64,000 nucleotides of DNA from Thysanoteuthis rhombus (lineage: Eukaryota > Mollusca > Cephalopoda > Oegopsida > Thysanoteuthidae): the NCBI GenBank assembly GCA_963457665.1, contig OY735201.1, positions 29,144,841 to 29,208,840 on the forward strand, read 5' to 3'. The position numbers and the translations under genes were made by a program. The notes beneath the pieces are model-generated. The model searched no databases. It saw only the letters and a list, made by a program, of their open reading frames with translations, and was not told the origin of the DNA. This document shows, piece after piece, positions 47,390 through 56,754 of this stretch (the stretch's first letter is position 1; each line of letters starts with the position of its first letter).

Positions 47390-48396
47390 GCAGATACCCC
47401 AATGAATAATAGTGATGAGAAAAAATAAAAAACAAAAAAAAAGAAAATGTTCATCTACATCTATTGTACAGAATGTCAAGCTATTGAAGAAACCGGACAG
47501 GAGTGGAAATGTATCAAGTTCCAGGCATTTGGGATAAGGGGAGCTGAACCTGAAACAGCATTTGGGACAACCACTCCCTTTCACAACCAATGGAACAGGC
47601 CACAGGGTATGAGTACAGACATGAAAGAATTGAGTTGGATAGATCAAGATGAGTTTCAGACATCAGGTCTGGAGTGAATTATCACAGCTTTCTATTTTTT
47701 TTAAGTGTACTAAAGATTTACAGTTATATGAGCCCAGACAACAATCTACACAAGTAATGAACAGGGTGATTTTTTCTGTTTGTTTCTCTATCCATAATAA
47801 AAGTAAGATGAAATCAATTGAATATTTTTTCAAAAAAAAATTTTAGATTTAAAAATATGGAAAAAAAAGATTCAGATAAGCATCTTTTATTTTAGCCGAA
47901 GAGGCGTGATGAATCACGGCTAGAGCAGAACAAAAAAAAAAAGTCGCACAAGCAAATTTTTAGTTCTAGTAGTAATAATAAGCTGAACCAGTGGAAATTC
48001 CATGAGAGTGGACAACTAAGTTTATCCACTATCTCATGCTGCTGCTCCCCCTATCACCTCATTTTCTCCCTTATCTTCATTGTCCGTCCATGTTTTTATC
48101 TAAATATTATATTAAACATGGGTTAGATTCAAATGTGAAATTCCTAACACGCAGTAAACTACCTAATTTTCTTTTCTGCCCATTGTCTTCCTACCCACTT
48201 CTAAACTACCCAACATTTCCATTGTGTTGTTACTAAAAGCATATTTGACCGCAGATAGGAACAAGCAGAATAATATTATAGACAAATAGTAAAGCAGAGG
48301 TGAACACAAAGCGATAATCTTCAACAGCCACACTGTTCCTCAAATAGATTCAATAGCAACCCTCAACCCTGTAACCCCAAGAGAGTATTCACAAAC
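47390..48396. other. Intron 2 (last kb before exon 2 on the plus coordinate)
   Basis: No repeat family or regulatory motif recognised apart from homopolymer A runs. Includes the exon 2 donor side. Confidence 0.5.
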
Positions 48397-48554
48397 CTCG
48401 TGCAAAATCAAAAGTTGATCCCTTGGGACGCTTACTTTTACGTAAAGCGCTATGGATTATCCGTCCAGTGCGGAAGTCAAAGGCACTTAGATCGATGACA
48501 TCTCCTATATGTCGGGCCAGCTGGGGTTTGCTTCTGATTTTCTTTCCATCTGGA
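48397..48554 (-). CDS. MBD2/3: MBD2/3 coding exon 2: C-terminal half of the MBD
   Basis: This exon completes Ser32 and encodes residues 33-84 plus one base of codon 85. It contains S-P-D-G-K-K-I-R-S-K-P-Q-L-A-R and D-L-S-A-F-D-F-R-T-G, the most conserved stretch of the family. Arg39 corresponds to the second arginine finger of MBD2 (Arg188), 22 residues after Arg17 as in the human protein. The lysine-rich tail K-S-K-R-P-K-G leads into the region that recruits other NuRD subunits. The acceptor is CAACAG|T and the donor CGAG|GTTTGT. The exon is isolated: about 7 kb of intron lies upstream of it and 35 kb downstream. Confidence 0.95.
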
Positions 48555-48654
48555 CTGTTGAAAGATAAAGAAGAAGAGAATACTTTAGATTAAAAGAACA
48601 TTGTATTTTGTTCCGATCAAACTAATTTAATACAGTGTAGGTAGCAGTAAAAAT

Positions 48655-48915
48655 TCCAGGATTCACGCACACACACACACACACAAAAAAAAAATAAATA
48701 AATAAAAATAAAAGGAGAGCATGAGTGAATACATAAATGTATAGAAAAAAGAAAAACCCGCCCCGAAATTCAACCAATTCCTTTTAAGTTCATAACCTAC
48801 CCTTCAACAAAATGACACTGAAATTCATTGAGAACTTCTTGAGATATTCAGTGAACAGAGAGACACAAGTGAATACATATACCTCTTCCGACTTTGTTGA
48901 CAGTGCAAAAAAAAG
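48655..48915 (-). repeat. Interspersed repeat family C, copy 3
   Basis: It lies 100 bp right of MBD2/3 exon 2, on the intron 1 side. The plus strand reads TTCCAGGATTCACGC, a CA microsatellite, ACCAATTCCTTTTAAGTTCA and AGAACTTCTTGAGATATTC, then ATACATATACCTCTTCCGAC. Confidence 0.6.
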
Positions 48916-50255
48916 AAAGCCGAGATAAGTAGTGCTAAGTAATATGTAAAAATGTCAACATGACAATTCTGTTTAATGCTTCAAAAGCTGTCACATGACT
49001 TCGATAAGTAGAAAAGGGCTGGGGGAGAAAAGTATGTTTCAGGATAATTCAATCTGTTGCAGTTGTGGGTGAGGGAATAGAGATAGTAAGGTTAGCACCC
49101 TCTACGCCTGATAGTACCACTAGCGATAAATAAGCAGATAGAGAAGTTCAGGAAAGATAAGTTGTTAAAGATCAGTCAGGTCCGAGAAAAATGGACACTA
49201 CAAAATTAATTTTTATCCCAATATTTAAAAAATTACATTGAATATAACACATTTTTAAATGTTAAGATGATAAAAAGAAACATTTGGTTGAATATTTATC
49301 AAAGTATTTCAAGATATCATATAAGTAATTTACAAACTAGCCAAATTTTTTGCCTTGGCTGGATATACTTGTTCACTTGTGTTGTAATGAGCCCTTCCCT
49401 CCGGGCATATCATAGTCCATTTTTTGTCTCTGAAGACGCTTCACATCTTGCTAACATTTTTTCCGAATGTAATGTTTTGTTTTACACTTAAACTCATTAA
49501 GAAACAAAATAATGATTGGTTGAACTTGATCAGGGCATTATAAATACAGATATACTCTCTATAAGAGAGTATATCTGTTTATAAAATACATATATCCAAA
49601 AAACATAACTAAAATAAACGAAAAAAACACACAACATAAATACAAAACGAGTGGGAAAGGAATCGAGAGAATAAAAGCTTTCTCTTACCATCATTTGCTC
49701 AACTAATTACAATTTCTCACTCCTTCCAACTTCTTCCATAATTACAAGTTGATCTATCTTTTCATCTAAGTGGTAAGTTAATGTAATAAATAATTATTAT
49801 AAGAACAGGGTTACTCCACGAATATCAAACAATAATCAGGACAAGAAAAAGGTTTTGTAACGCTGATGACGTTATATTTTGGACCCTGCAGTTGTATTTT
49901 AACAGCAAAATCTTTCAGTAACAAGAGAACCAGTGACAGCAACAACCGTGTATACTTGTCACAGGTGAAATCAGATTCTCTATGAAGAAATGACAAACAA
50001 GGTAGCAGAGTCATGAAAAGAATCATTTCTGTCATTGATATTTTCTCATGAGATTAGGATGCTTGCCAACAGCATGTGTCATTTCTCAAATCTTCCATGG
50101 CAGTAAGAGTCATTTAATCACACATATGTGTATCAGTGGTTACAGATGCTGTGGAATAATTAAGTGAATTTTGCTATAAGAAAAATTAAAATCATTCAAC
50201 CGCTCTCATGTTTTATTTTCTGTTTTTTGAAATAGTGTATCTTAACAATATTTTT
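48916..50255. other. Intron 1, nothing recognised besides the hairpin at 49.55 kb
   Basis: AT-rich with short non-coding open frames. Confidence 0.5.
49546..49578. repeat. Perfect 15-bp hairpin with 3-base loop
   Basis: ACAGATATACTCTCT and AGAGAGTATATCTGT flank ATA. The arms match exactly. It lies in intron 1 with no T run or gene end beside it. Confidence 0.85.
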
Positions 50256-50678
50256 TACCTCTGCCAACCAGTTGGAGATGTATACCTATTTGGTTATGTC
50301 TTTCTGCCTGTCCAAGATCTCAAAAAGTACTCAATGAATTTCAAAGAAATTTGGTAGAACGGTAGGCCATGGGATAAGGAGAGGTTGGTTAAAAATTTGG
50401 GAGGATCCAGGAATTTCTTCTTTTGATCAAGAAATATTTTTCCCATTTTTTCTTCATACATGTATGTATACACTGTCTACACAATATCCCCCAAAGTTCT
50501 GAGTGAAGTTGTGGAAGACTGGACAATATACAACAGAAGTCAGGTTTCAACGCCACACCAAGGACAGTAGAAAATGTATTTGCAATGAAGAGACATTTTC
50601 AGGACACTTCCGGGAATTAATTTTTTCAAACTGTCGCTTTAGAAAAATATGCCTATTTTGACTTTGCTGTCAGAGGTA
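50256..50678 (+). repeat. Interspersed repeat family C, copy 4, with both termini
   Basis: This copy runs from TACCTCTGCCAACC to GCTGTCAGAGGTA, so the family appears to end in short inverted repeats TACCTCTG/CAGAGGTA. Inside, two degenerate half-units each carry the AATATC-CCAAA-GTTCT/GAGTGAA-TT core. That fits a MITE-like element with an internal tandem monomer. Confidence 0.6.
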
Positions 50679-51384
50679 AATTAGAAACTGAACCAAGGCA
50701 GAGGGATATAAAAAGTAAAAGTATACACAGTTATAACTAGTCAAGTCTAAAGCTATCAGTAGCTCTCAATAAGCCTACCATTTTGAGAATGACAGTTACA
50801 AACATATAAACACAAATGGGCAACAATAGGCCCACAGGCCAGAATGGGCCTACAGCAAAATTTTCTGTGGTCAAAAGCCAAACTGGGTGTTTCTTTGAAA
50901 TGTTATATAACTATAGTTTTAGCTTCAAAAATCAATAGTATAGTAATTGTATTTTACATTTGTCTCAAATAGAAATCAAGTAATTTTTTTTATACAATCA
51001 ACATTTTCCAAGTGAATGTGAGGTTCAAATAAATACAACTAATTTCTTGTAACCCGCTAGATCAAAAAAGTTGCCCCATGACTTTATTTTCATGTAAATG
51101 TATCCTTTTAACTTTATCACTTCCTTGGTATTTATGTGCATCAGATACGACCCCTATGAAAGCAGTGACAGAGGGGTGGCTGCAGGGCACGGAGACCTTA
51201 GTTCAAAGTAGGGTTGCCATTTCATTGCCAAATTTGTCTTTTTTGAAAAACATGTTGCCATTAACTTTTTGGTTCAGCCATGATCATTTTTCTCCTCTTT
51301 GTTTTTTTTGGAGTTTTTTATGTCTCCAACTATCTGGAAACACTAACTCTGAGAATTGAGAACGAGACACAGAATTTGGGTTCT

Positions 51385-51925
51385 CCAATTTAGTTTTTCC
51401 AGTCAACAGAGTTGGAAAAAAAAAAAAACTATGTATTTGGCTGTATCTGTCCAGACATTATCTCCAAAAGCACAGCATGGATTTCAATCAAATTCTGTGG
51501 AAGGTTTTGGAAATGGGATAAGGAAGAGGCAATAAAATGTTAGAGTGAATCCAGGGATTTCAGGTTGAAAAATAATTTTCAATTACATTCAAGTACATGT
51601 TTACAACCGTCCACATGGTATCTCGAAAAGTTCTCAATTAATTTCTAATGGCAGGGTGGGCAATAGGCTATGGGAGAACCGGTTTAATTTTTGAGCAGAT
51701 TGTGCACATTTACCTACCCTACATTGCAGTTATGTCAAAACCACACAATGCTAAATTTGTTTTCCTGTCTACAAGATATCTACAAAAGTTATCAATGAAT
51801 TTCAATCAGATTTTGTGGAAGGTAGGACAATAGACTATGAAAGCGCTGATTAAAATTTAGGCAGATCCATGCACAATTAATCTCCTTCACAATGGCGTTG
51901 GCAGAAGTATGCACACTCCGAGTAC
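51385..51925 (+). repeat. Interspersed repeat family C, copy 5 (three internal units)
   Basis: Three successive monomers of about 170 bp each hold a match to ATCTC-AAAAGTT-TCAATGAATTTCAATCA-ATT-TGTGGAAGGT. The right end TTGGCAGAAGTATGCACACT is a decayed family terminus. Confidence 0.6.
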
Positions 51926-52558
51926 TTTCTAATCTTAATTCAATGCTTTTTACAGTTCACTGGGGCTGCAACCACCAAGGTCGAAAAAATTGTTGATCAC
52001 TAAATCTCAAAGCCCGATGGGTAAAAACTTTTCAGTTTTGTTCAAAACCAATTTATTTGAATTGGGTAAAGTAAATATAATCAGAGGTAGTGCGGGAGAC
52101 CCACAGACCCTGCAACTGCAAGGGGTACCAGAGTTCTGGCAGTGCAATATATCAAAGGAACTCTGAAATCTCTTGGAAAAGAAAAAAAAATTATTTTGGA
52201 CTCCTGTCCATGTCTAGTTATGAATTCATGTGTATGTTGAATTTTCGGCCGCGAAATTTGACTGATTTGAAAAGGACGCTTTTCATGAGTCACCGTTAAC
52301 GCTTCGTTCCGGTGTCAAAGGATCTTCCGTATTCAGTTTCTCTTAATTTTTTTAAAAAAACCCACAGTAATAGAATTATATATCTATTCATATGATTCCA
52401 AAAACATTCATGAACAATAATATGAAATGTCACTTCATAATATATCTCATTTATTCGACAAGATGATATAAAATTATGAAATGAAAAATTAATCTATTTA
52501 AAATATACATATTTAGAAAACACAATGACTTCATTATCAAAATTCATTTTGACAATAA

Positions 52559-52610
<52 letters not shown>

Positions 52611-52845
52611 ATCTCCTGATTCCATAAGGTTATGACTCAAACAAAGTTTCTCGGGGACACCACAAACGAAAACACATCAAGTAGGCGATACCACACACAA
52701 ATTTTTTAGTGTATGAATCTTCCTGTTAATTGGATTCACAAAATAATGACCGAATAATTAATTGGAGAAATATTTAATAATTTCACCATTCATTGTTGTA
52801 GTTCACTTTTTAAATCTTTCTTTAAATTGAATACAAAAGCTATAA

Positions 52846-52876
<31 letters not shown>

Positions 52877-53180
52877 AATATGTAAAACGTGAACGGTGAC
52901 GCATGAAAAACATTCATTTCAAATCAGCAAAATTTCCACAATCGGAAATTCAACGTTTGCCGTCCGATTCTTAGAGTTGACTTAGATTCTATGATAGTCA
53001 GGTATTGGAATCTTCATTTCAAGACCTGAATTAAAGAGGGGAGAAAAGAAAGACTGGTGTCATGACAACTGTCGTATTTTTTGTAAACACTGAATTTTGA
53101 CATGGAAATATTGTTCGACTCTTACTATTGAATTGAGACTTTATTTTCGTTTGTCATACCAATGACAATGACCTCACCAA
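51926..53180. other. Intron 1, mostly unassigned
   Basis: TGGGGCTGCAACCACCAAGG at 51963 resembles the terminus of the hAT-type MITE, but no partner end was found. TA and AAT microsatellites occur at 52.56 and 52.84 kb. Confidence 0.45.
52562..52603. repeat. (TA)n microsatellite in intron 1
   Basis: About 21 TA units, followed 240 bp later by an (AAT)n run at 52842-52880. Confidence 0.95.
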
Positions 53181-53187
53181 AAATCAG

Positions 53188-53200
53188 TGACGTCATGACG
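53188..53200. promoter_or_regulatory. Perfect CRE palindrome in a CpG-containing pocket
   Basis: TGACGTCA at 53188-53195, followed by another TGACG, is a perfect consensus for CREB/ATF binding. It lies in MBD2/3 intron 1. From here to 53480 CpG is denser than in the surrounding AT-rich DNA (for example GGCGCTAGCGC near 53370). This suggests an internal promoter or enhancer; function is inferred only. Confidence 0.35.
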
Positions 53201-53498
53201 GCTCTATTAAGAATTACGTACGCAAAAACTGATGGCGAATTTCAACTCTTTAAACTCAGATCAACACCCATTACAGGAACTACAATTAAGGAGTTGAAAT
53301 GGGATACACACAGTTTTGGAGAAATAAATTCAATTTTGTAAACTTTTTAGATTTTAATGAAGAGTTTGGCGCTAGCGCAGCCAAGCTTCTATTTTGAAGT
53401 GGCCGCACTCGACTCGTTCAGTAGTGCTAATAACCGTATCACCTACTACAATTTAGCGGTAATACTTATTTGTGAAGAATTCAAAATTTGCGGAGAAA

Positions 53499-53613
53499 AT
53501 GAAGATTAGATTCCTTGAAAAGAAAATAGGAAAAAATGAGAACAATACTCCCTTAAATGGCGTAAGCACTAAGGAAGAAAGAAATTCACAGCCGCTTATT
53601 AGTACAACGGAAA
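53499..53613 (+). CDS. Speculative plus-strand first coding exon
   Basis: Just right of the CpG pocket an ATG at 53499 opens a 44-codon frame that ends at 53633. A GTAAGG donor-like site at 53614 would end an exon of 38 codons plus one base. The peptide is Lys/Asn/Glu-rich (M-K-I-R-F-L-E-K-K) and ends near S-Q-P-L-I-S-T-T-E, with no domain recognised. A possible downstream exon (54066-54153, strong acceptor and GTGAGG donor) is open only in a phase that does not match, so a complete gene is not supported. Confidence 0.18.
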
Positions 53614-53639
53614 GTAAGGGTCCAATTAGCTAACTTACA

Positions 53640-55570
53640 TTGTAAATGACACCCCCCTCTTCAAAAACCTTGGATTAATTTTTCTAAAAATTTACTCATT
53701 TTCGAAGGAAATGGAAGTCTTAGCACATAATTTTATCTTTGAATTGCTAGAAAATCTTGACCAAAATTTAAATGCTCTCAAAAATTAAGACATAATTGTA
53801 AAATAGTGAAACACAAAAATGTTATCAGTACTTTCGAAGGGTTCTAATCAGATTTTTTCAAGCCTGCTGGGGAAAATAATGTTTATGTATATGAAGAAAA
53901 ATAAAGAAAGACAAAAAGAAAGAAAAGAAAAAAAAAAGCACAACAGTTACAAGACCATTCTTGTCATAGTTGTCAATCCCCTTTTGGCCCTAATTTTGAT
54001 TTCTGTCATGCATTTTTGTTTTTTGATGGTATAAGCTTTTTTTTTTTTTTAATTTATGTTTTAAGAAAAAGAAAGTCAAGCCAGAGGAGAAAAAGAATTC
54101 TTAAGATGAAGGGAAAGTTAATCAAAGAAGAAAAGAAGCGTCATTATCAGAGCAGGTGAGGGGGCCATATGAGCCGTCTGTGATAATTAGTTCAAGATCG
54201 AAGTGTAGTATCTGTTTCTCTCACGATCCGAATTGTAAATTTCACATCCCCGCTTAACGTTAAAAATGGCGCAAAAATAAAAAGATATAAGAAAATTTAT
54301 GGAATGAAAATAACAACAACAACAAAAAAAACACTAGGTCTCTGTTTAAAATTGAAAACAGGGTTGATTTGTCACATAATGGTTTTCAGTGACGCGATGG
54401 CAACATAACTTACTATTTGTGTCAATTGAAAAAAAGAATACATGAAAACAAAATACGATAATGAATTTTAAAATTGAAAAAAGGCCGTTAGTAATGTTTC
54501 GTTGACAAAAATAGATATTTCACTTTGATCTCTAACTAAACACCGCAGAAGACGAATTCCGATCTAGGCATGACCCCACTGTTCTGTTAGTGCTGTCGAA
54601 GAAGCAATAAAAAAAAAAGCCATTTTTTTTTTGTTTAAACGACACATTCTCCAAGAAGTATTTAACAATATTCTGTCATGTAGGATTGTTTGACAGAAGT
54701 GGAATAACAAAAAAAAAACATTTTTCTGTCTAAAGTTTCAATTAAGAATTATACATCAATAAAGAAAATTAGAAGCCGGTAAAAAAAAAAAGATTGAATC
54801 CCCCGAAAACAAGGAAGGAATGAAAAGATGGAAGACAATGAATGGCTAGATGTGCGTTAAACGATTAAACCAATAAAACGTAGGGGCATTTCTTTTAGCC
54901 TTCAATAATTTCTCATGTAAATAATGATAAAATTCATTTTAAAGATCCGATCGAACAGTTCAAAACAGTAAAACGAGAACCTTTAATTTCCGTCCGTCGT
55001 ACGAAACTGCGGCTCTATGATTTTTCTCTTACTCAGAAAATACAAGTCTCAATGCTTCATGATCGCAATATTTTCATGTATTTTGATATTTAACCAACGA
55101 ATCTGACCATCATTTTTCGGGATATTCTTAAGATGAACACATAAAATAAAGGATGATATAAGTTATATAAACGAATTATAGCAACCTTAAACGTTAAGAC
55201 AAATAAAAACACAGAGAATAAGAAACACGGAAAGAAAGAAGAGTGGAAGACATGATGAATAGCAAGAAATAACATAAAAACCGATAAAATTTAGGGACAT
55301 TTCTTTTCATTCTTTCCAGAAGTTATATAATAAATAATCGTAGATTTAATTGTAGATTCGACCAAACTGGAAGATAGAACATTTGAAGCAAAGAAAAATA
55401 AAACGAGAAGAAATAGCTTTAAAGTAGTCAAGAAATTTAAAGGATAAAAAAAGGAGTTTCAACGCCCGACTCCCGGGGAGGGAAAACTATGATTGATTAT
55501 TAATCAGTCGTCGAAAATGTTTAGGTAGGTCTATTTGTTGTATTTCGGTGAAGAAAGATTGAAGATACAA
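53640..55570. other. Intron 1, promoter-proximal part
   Basis: AT-rich with scattered CpG and many A runs. A possible exon-like segment bounded by splice-site-like sequences is at 54066-54153 but does not join in phase with the candidate exon at 53.5 kb. Confidence 0.4.
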
Positions 55571-55573
55571 AAC

Positions 55574-55668
55574 CTGTAATAGTAGACGTCGGTTTTTCCG
55601 GCAGAAAGGCCGGATTTTCGGACAACTTCTTCTCGTTTCCATCCTGGGGGTAATCCAACACAATCCAT
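55574..55668 (-). CDS. MBD2/3: MBD2/3 coding exon 1: N-terminal half of the MBD
   Basis: This exon encodes residues 1-31 and the first two bases of codon 32. It begins with a methionine followed by D-C-V-G-L-P-P-G-W and carries the family signature S-G-L-S-A-G-K. Arg17, Lys25 and Tyr29 align with human MBD2 Arg166 and Tyr178 and with the Lys/Tyr pair that mammalian MBD3 replaced by His30/Phe34. These residues predict that methyl-CpG recognition is retained; this is inference from known structures, not a measured property. The donor reads CAG|GTTTTG. An in-frame start at 55734 would add 22 residues, but they have no family similarity and overlap the ETS sites, so the start at 55668 is preferred. 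Confidence 0.95.
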
Positions 55669-55692
55669 CTTGTTCAAGGAGGGATGAGATTG

Positions 55693-55724
55693 TCGGAAGT
55701 GACCTTGATGACGAACCGGAAGTG
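55693..55724. promoter_or_regulatory. Probable MBD2/3 core promoter: paired ETS sites and CRE-like site
   Basis: Read on the plus strand, TCGGAAGTGACC (55693-55704) and ACCGGAAGTGACCC (55715-55728) are two ETS-family (GABPA/ELK-type) motifs about 22 bp apart. A TGATGACGA CRE-like sequence lies between them. They are 25-60 bp upstream of the start codon. ETS/CRE pairs near the start site are typical of TATA-less housekeeping promoters. No TATA box is visible. That they act here, and the exact transcription start, are inference. Confidence 0.55.
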
Positions 55725-55754
55725 ACCCATACATCTCACAAGAGCTGACCTCAA

Positions 55755-56225
55755 ATGTTTTATGCTTTTTTTATATACTTCTTGTTCTTGCTATATTTTA
55801 AATTGAAATGCTTCATGCTTTTTTATGTACTCTTTGTACTTGCTATAATATTACAATATTTCAATTAAAATATTTCGTGCTTTTACACGTACTCTTTGTA
55901 CTTGTTATTATATTACATATATACAATTGAAATGTTTCATGCTTTTTCATGTACTTTTGGGCTAGCTAAAACATTTTTCATCAGATGAAAATGTTTCATT
56001 TTTTTAATATACTTTTTGTACTTGGTATGGTATTAATTTTTTTAAATCAAGATGTTTGATACTTTTTATATATTTTTGGTACTTGCTATGATATCAAATT
56101 TTTTGAATCGAAATGTTTCATCCTTTTTCATGTATTTTTTGTATTTGTTATTATATTTCATTTTTCTAAATCAAAATGTTTCATGCATTTTCATAAATTC
56201 TTGTACTTACTATAATATCATTGCA
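55755..56225. repeat. 61-bp tandem array, left block (about 8 units)
   Basis: Each unit reads approximately TGCTTTTT-ATATACTTTTTGTAC, TTGCTATAATATT, then T-rich sequence and AAATTGAAATGTTTCA. Unit lengths are about 53-63 bp and copies are diverged. The array starts less than 100 bp upstream of the MBD2/3 promoter motifs. Confidence 0.85.
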
Positions 56226-56344
56226 TAATTATCATTATTTCAAATTTAAAACATTTCGATTTCAGCATGGTATATCAAGAGAGAAGATAAAAACAAAGTT
56301 GCAATGATGTCATGTCAACTCACGACCAGGAAGCTGTGGGAATT

Positions 56345-56590
56345 AAAAGAAGGAAGAGAGACAGGGAGGAATGGAGAATGAAATAAAAAGAGAAGACAGA
56401 AAGAAAGAAAGAAAGAGAAGGAGAGAGAAAGAAAGAAAGGGACGACGAGAGTGAAAACAGAAAGAATGAAAGAGAGAAAGGGGGAGAAAGAGAACGGAAG
56501 AAAGAAAGAAAGAAGACTGAAAGGAAGAAAGAAAGGGAAAATGAATAGCTAAGAGAGAAGAGAGGTGGAAAGACAGACAGATACACAGAG
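56345..56590. repeat. GAAA/GAGA purine-rich tract
   Basis: Nearly uninterrupted purines on the plus strand (GAAAGAAAG and GGAGAGAG words), able in principle to form triplex H-DNA. It lies between the 61-bp array and the 39-bp minisatellite. Low-complexity open frames on the minus strand are spurious. Confidence 0.8.
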
Positions 56591-56754
56591 ACAGATTATA
56601 CTTCTCACATCATCAATGATTCGTTATTCATATTTTGACATTGATATTCATAAATTAGAATCAATTTTTTTTTTCAATTGTGAGTGAGAATTATTCCATT
56701 CATTATACATATTCGTATTGGTAAATAATTTATACTAGATAAATAACCATGGGA

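Larger units (their letters stand above)
8656..55724 (-). other. MBD2/3: MBD2/3 transcription unit (six coding exons)
   Basis: This is the span of the reconstructed gene. Coding exons lie at 55574-55668, 48397-48554, 12824-12966, 12216-12306, 9503-9654 and 8663-8758. All introns have GT donors and AG acceptors on the minus strand, and phases 2, 1, 0, 1, 0 match at every junction. Introns 1 to 5 are about 7.0, 35.4, 0.5, 2.6 and 0.7 kb. The product is about 244 residues, shorter than human MBD3 (291) and much shorter than MBD2 because it lacks the long Gly/Arg-rich N-terminus. In the known family the protein reads or sits near CpG sites and bridges histone-binding and GATAD2/p66 subunits of NuRD in the nucleus. 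The joined exons read straight through the family's conserved blocks in the right order, so identification is strong. Transcript ends are inferred. Confidence 0.93.

Noticed and set aside
51962-51982. Possible second hAT-type MITE end (TGGGGCTGCAACCACC)
   Set aside because: No complementary end or internal homology to the 46.4 kb element within the window.
54066-54153. Possible second exon for the plus-strand frame at 53.5 kb (strong acceptor and GTGAGG donor)
   Set aside because: The only fully open reading frame of this segment is out of phase with the candidate first exon.
55669-55734. 22-residue N-terminal extension of MBD2/3 from an upstream in-frame ATG
   Set aside because: It overlaps the paired ETS sites and has no similarity to the family N-terminus. 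The ATG at 55668 gives the expected start.
56320-56586. 88-codon Ser/Phe/Leu-rich minus-strand frame
   Set aside because: Pure low complexity from the GAAA/GAGA tract.
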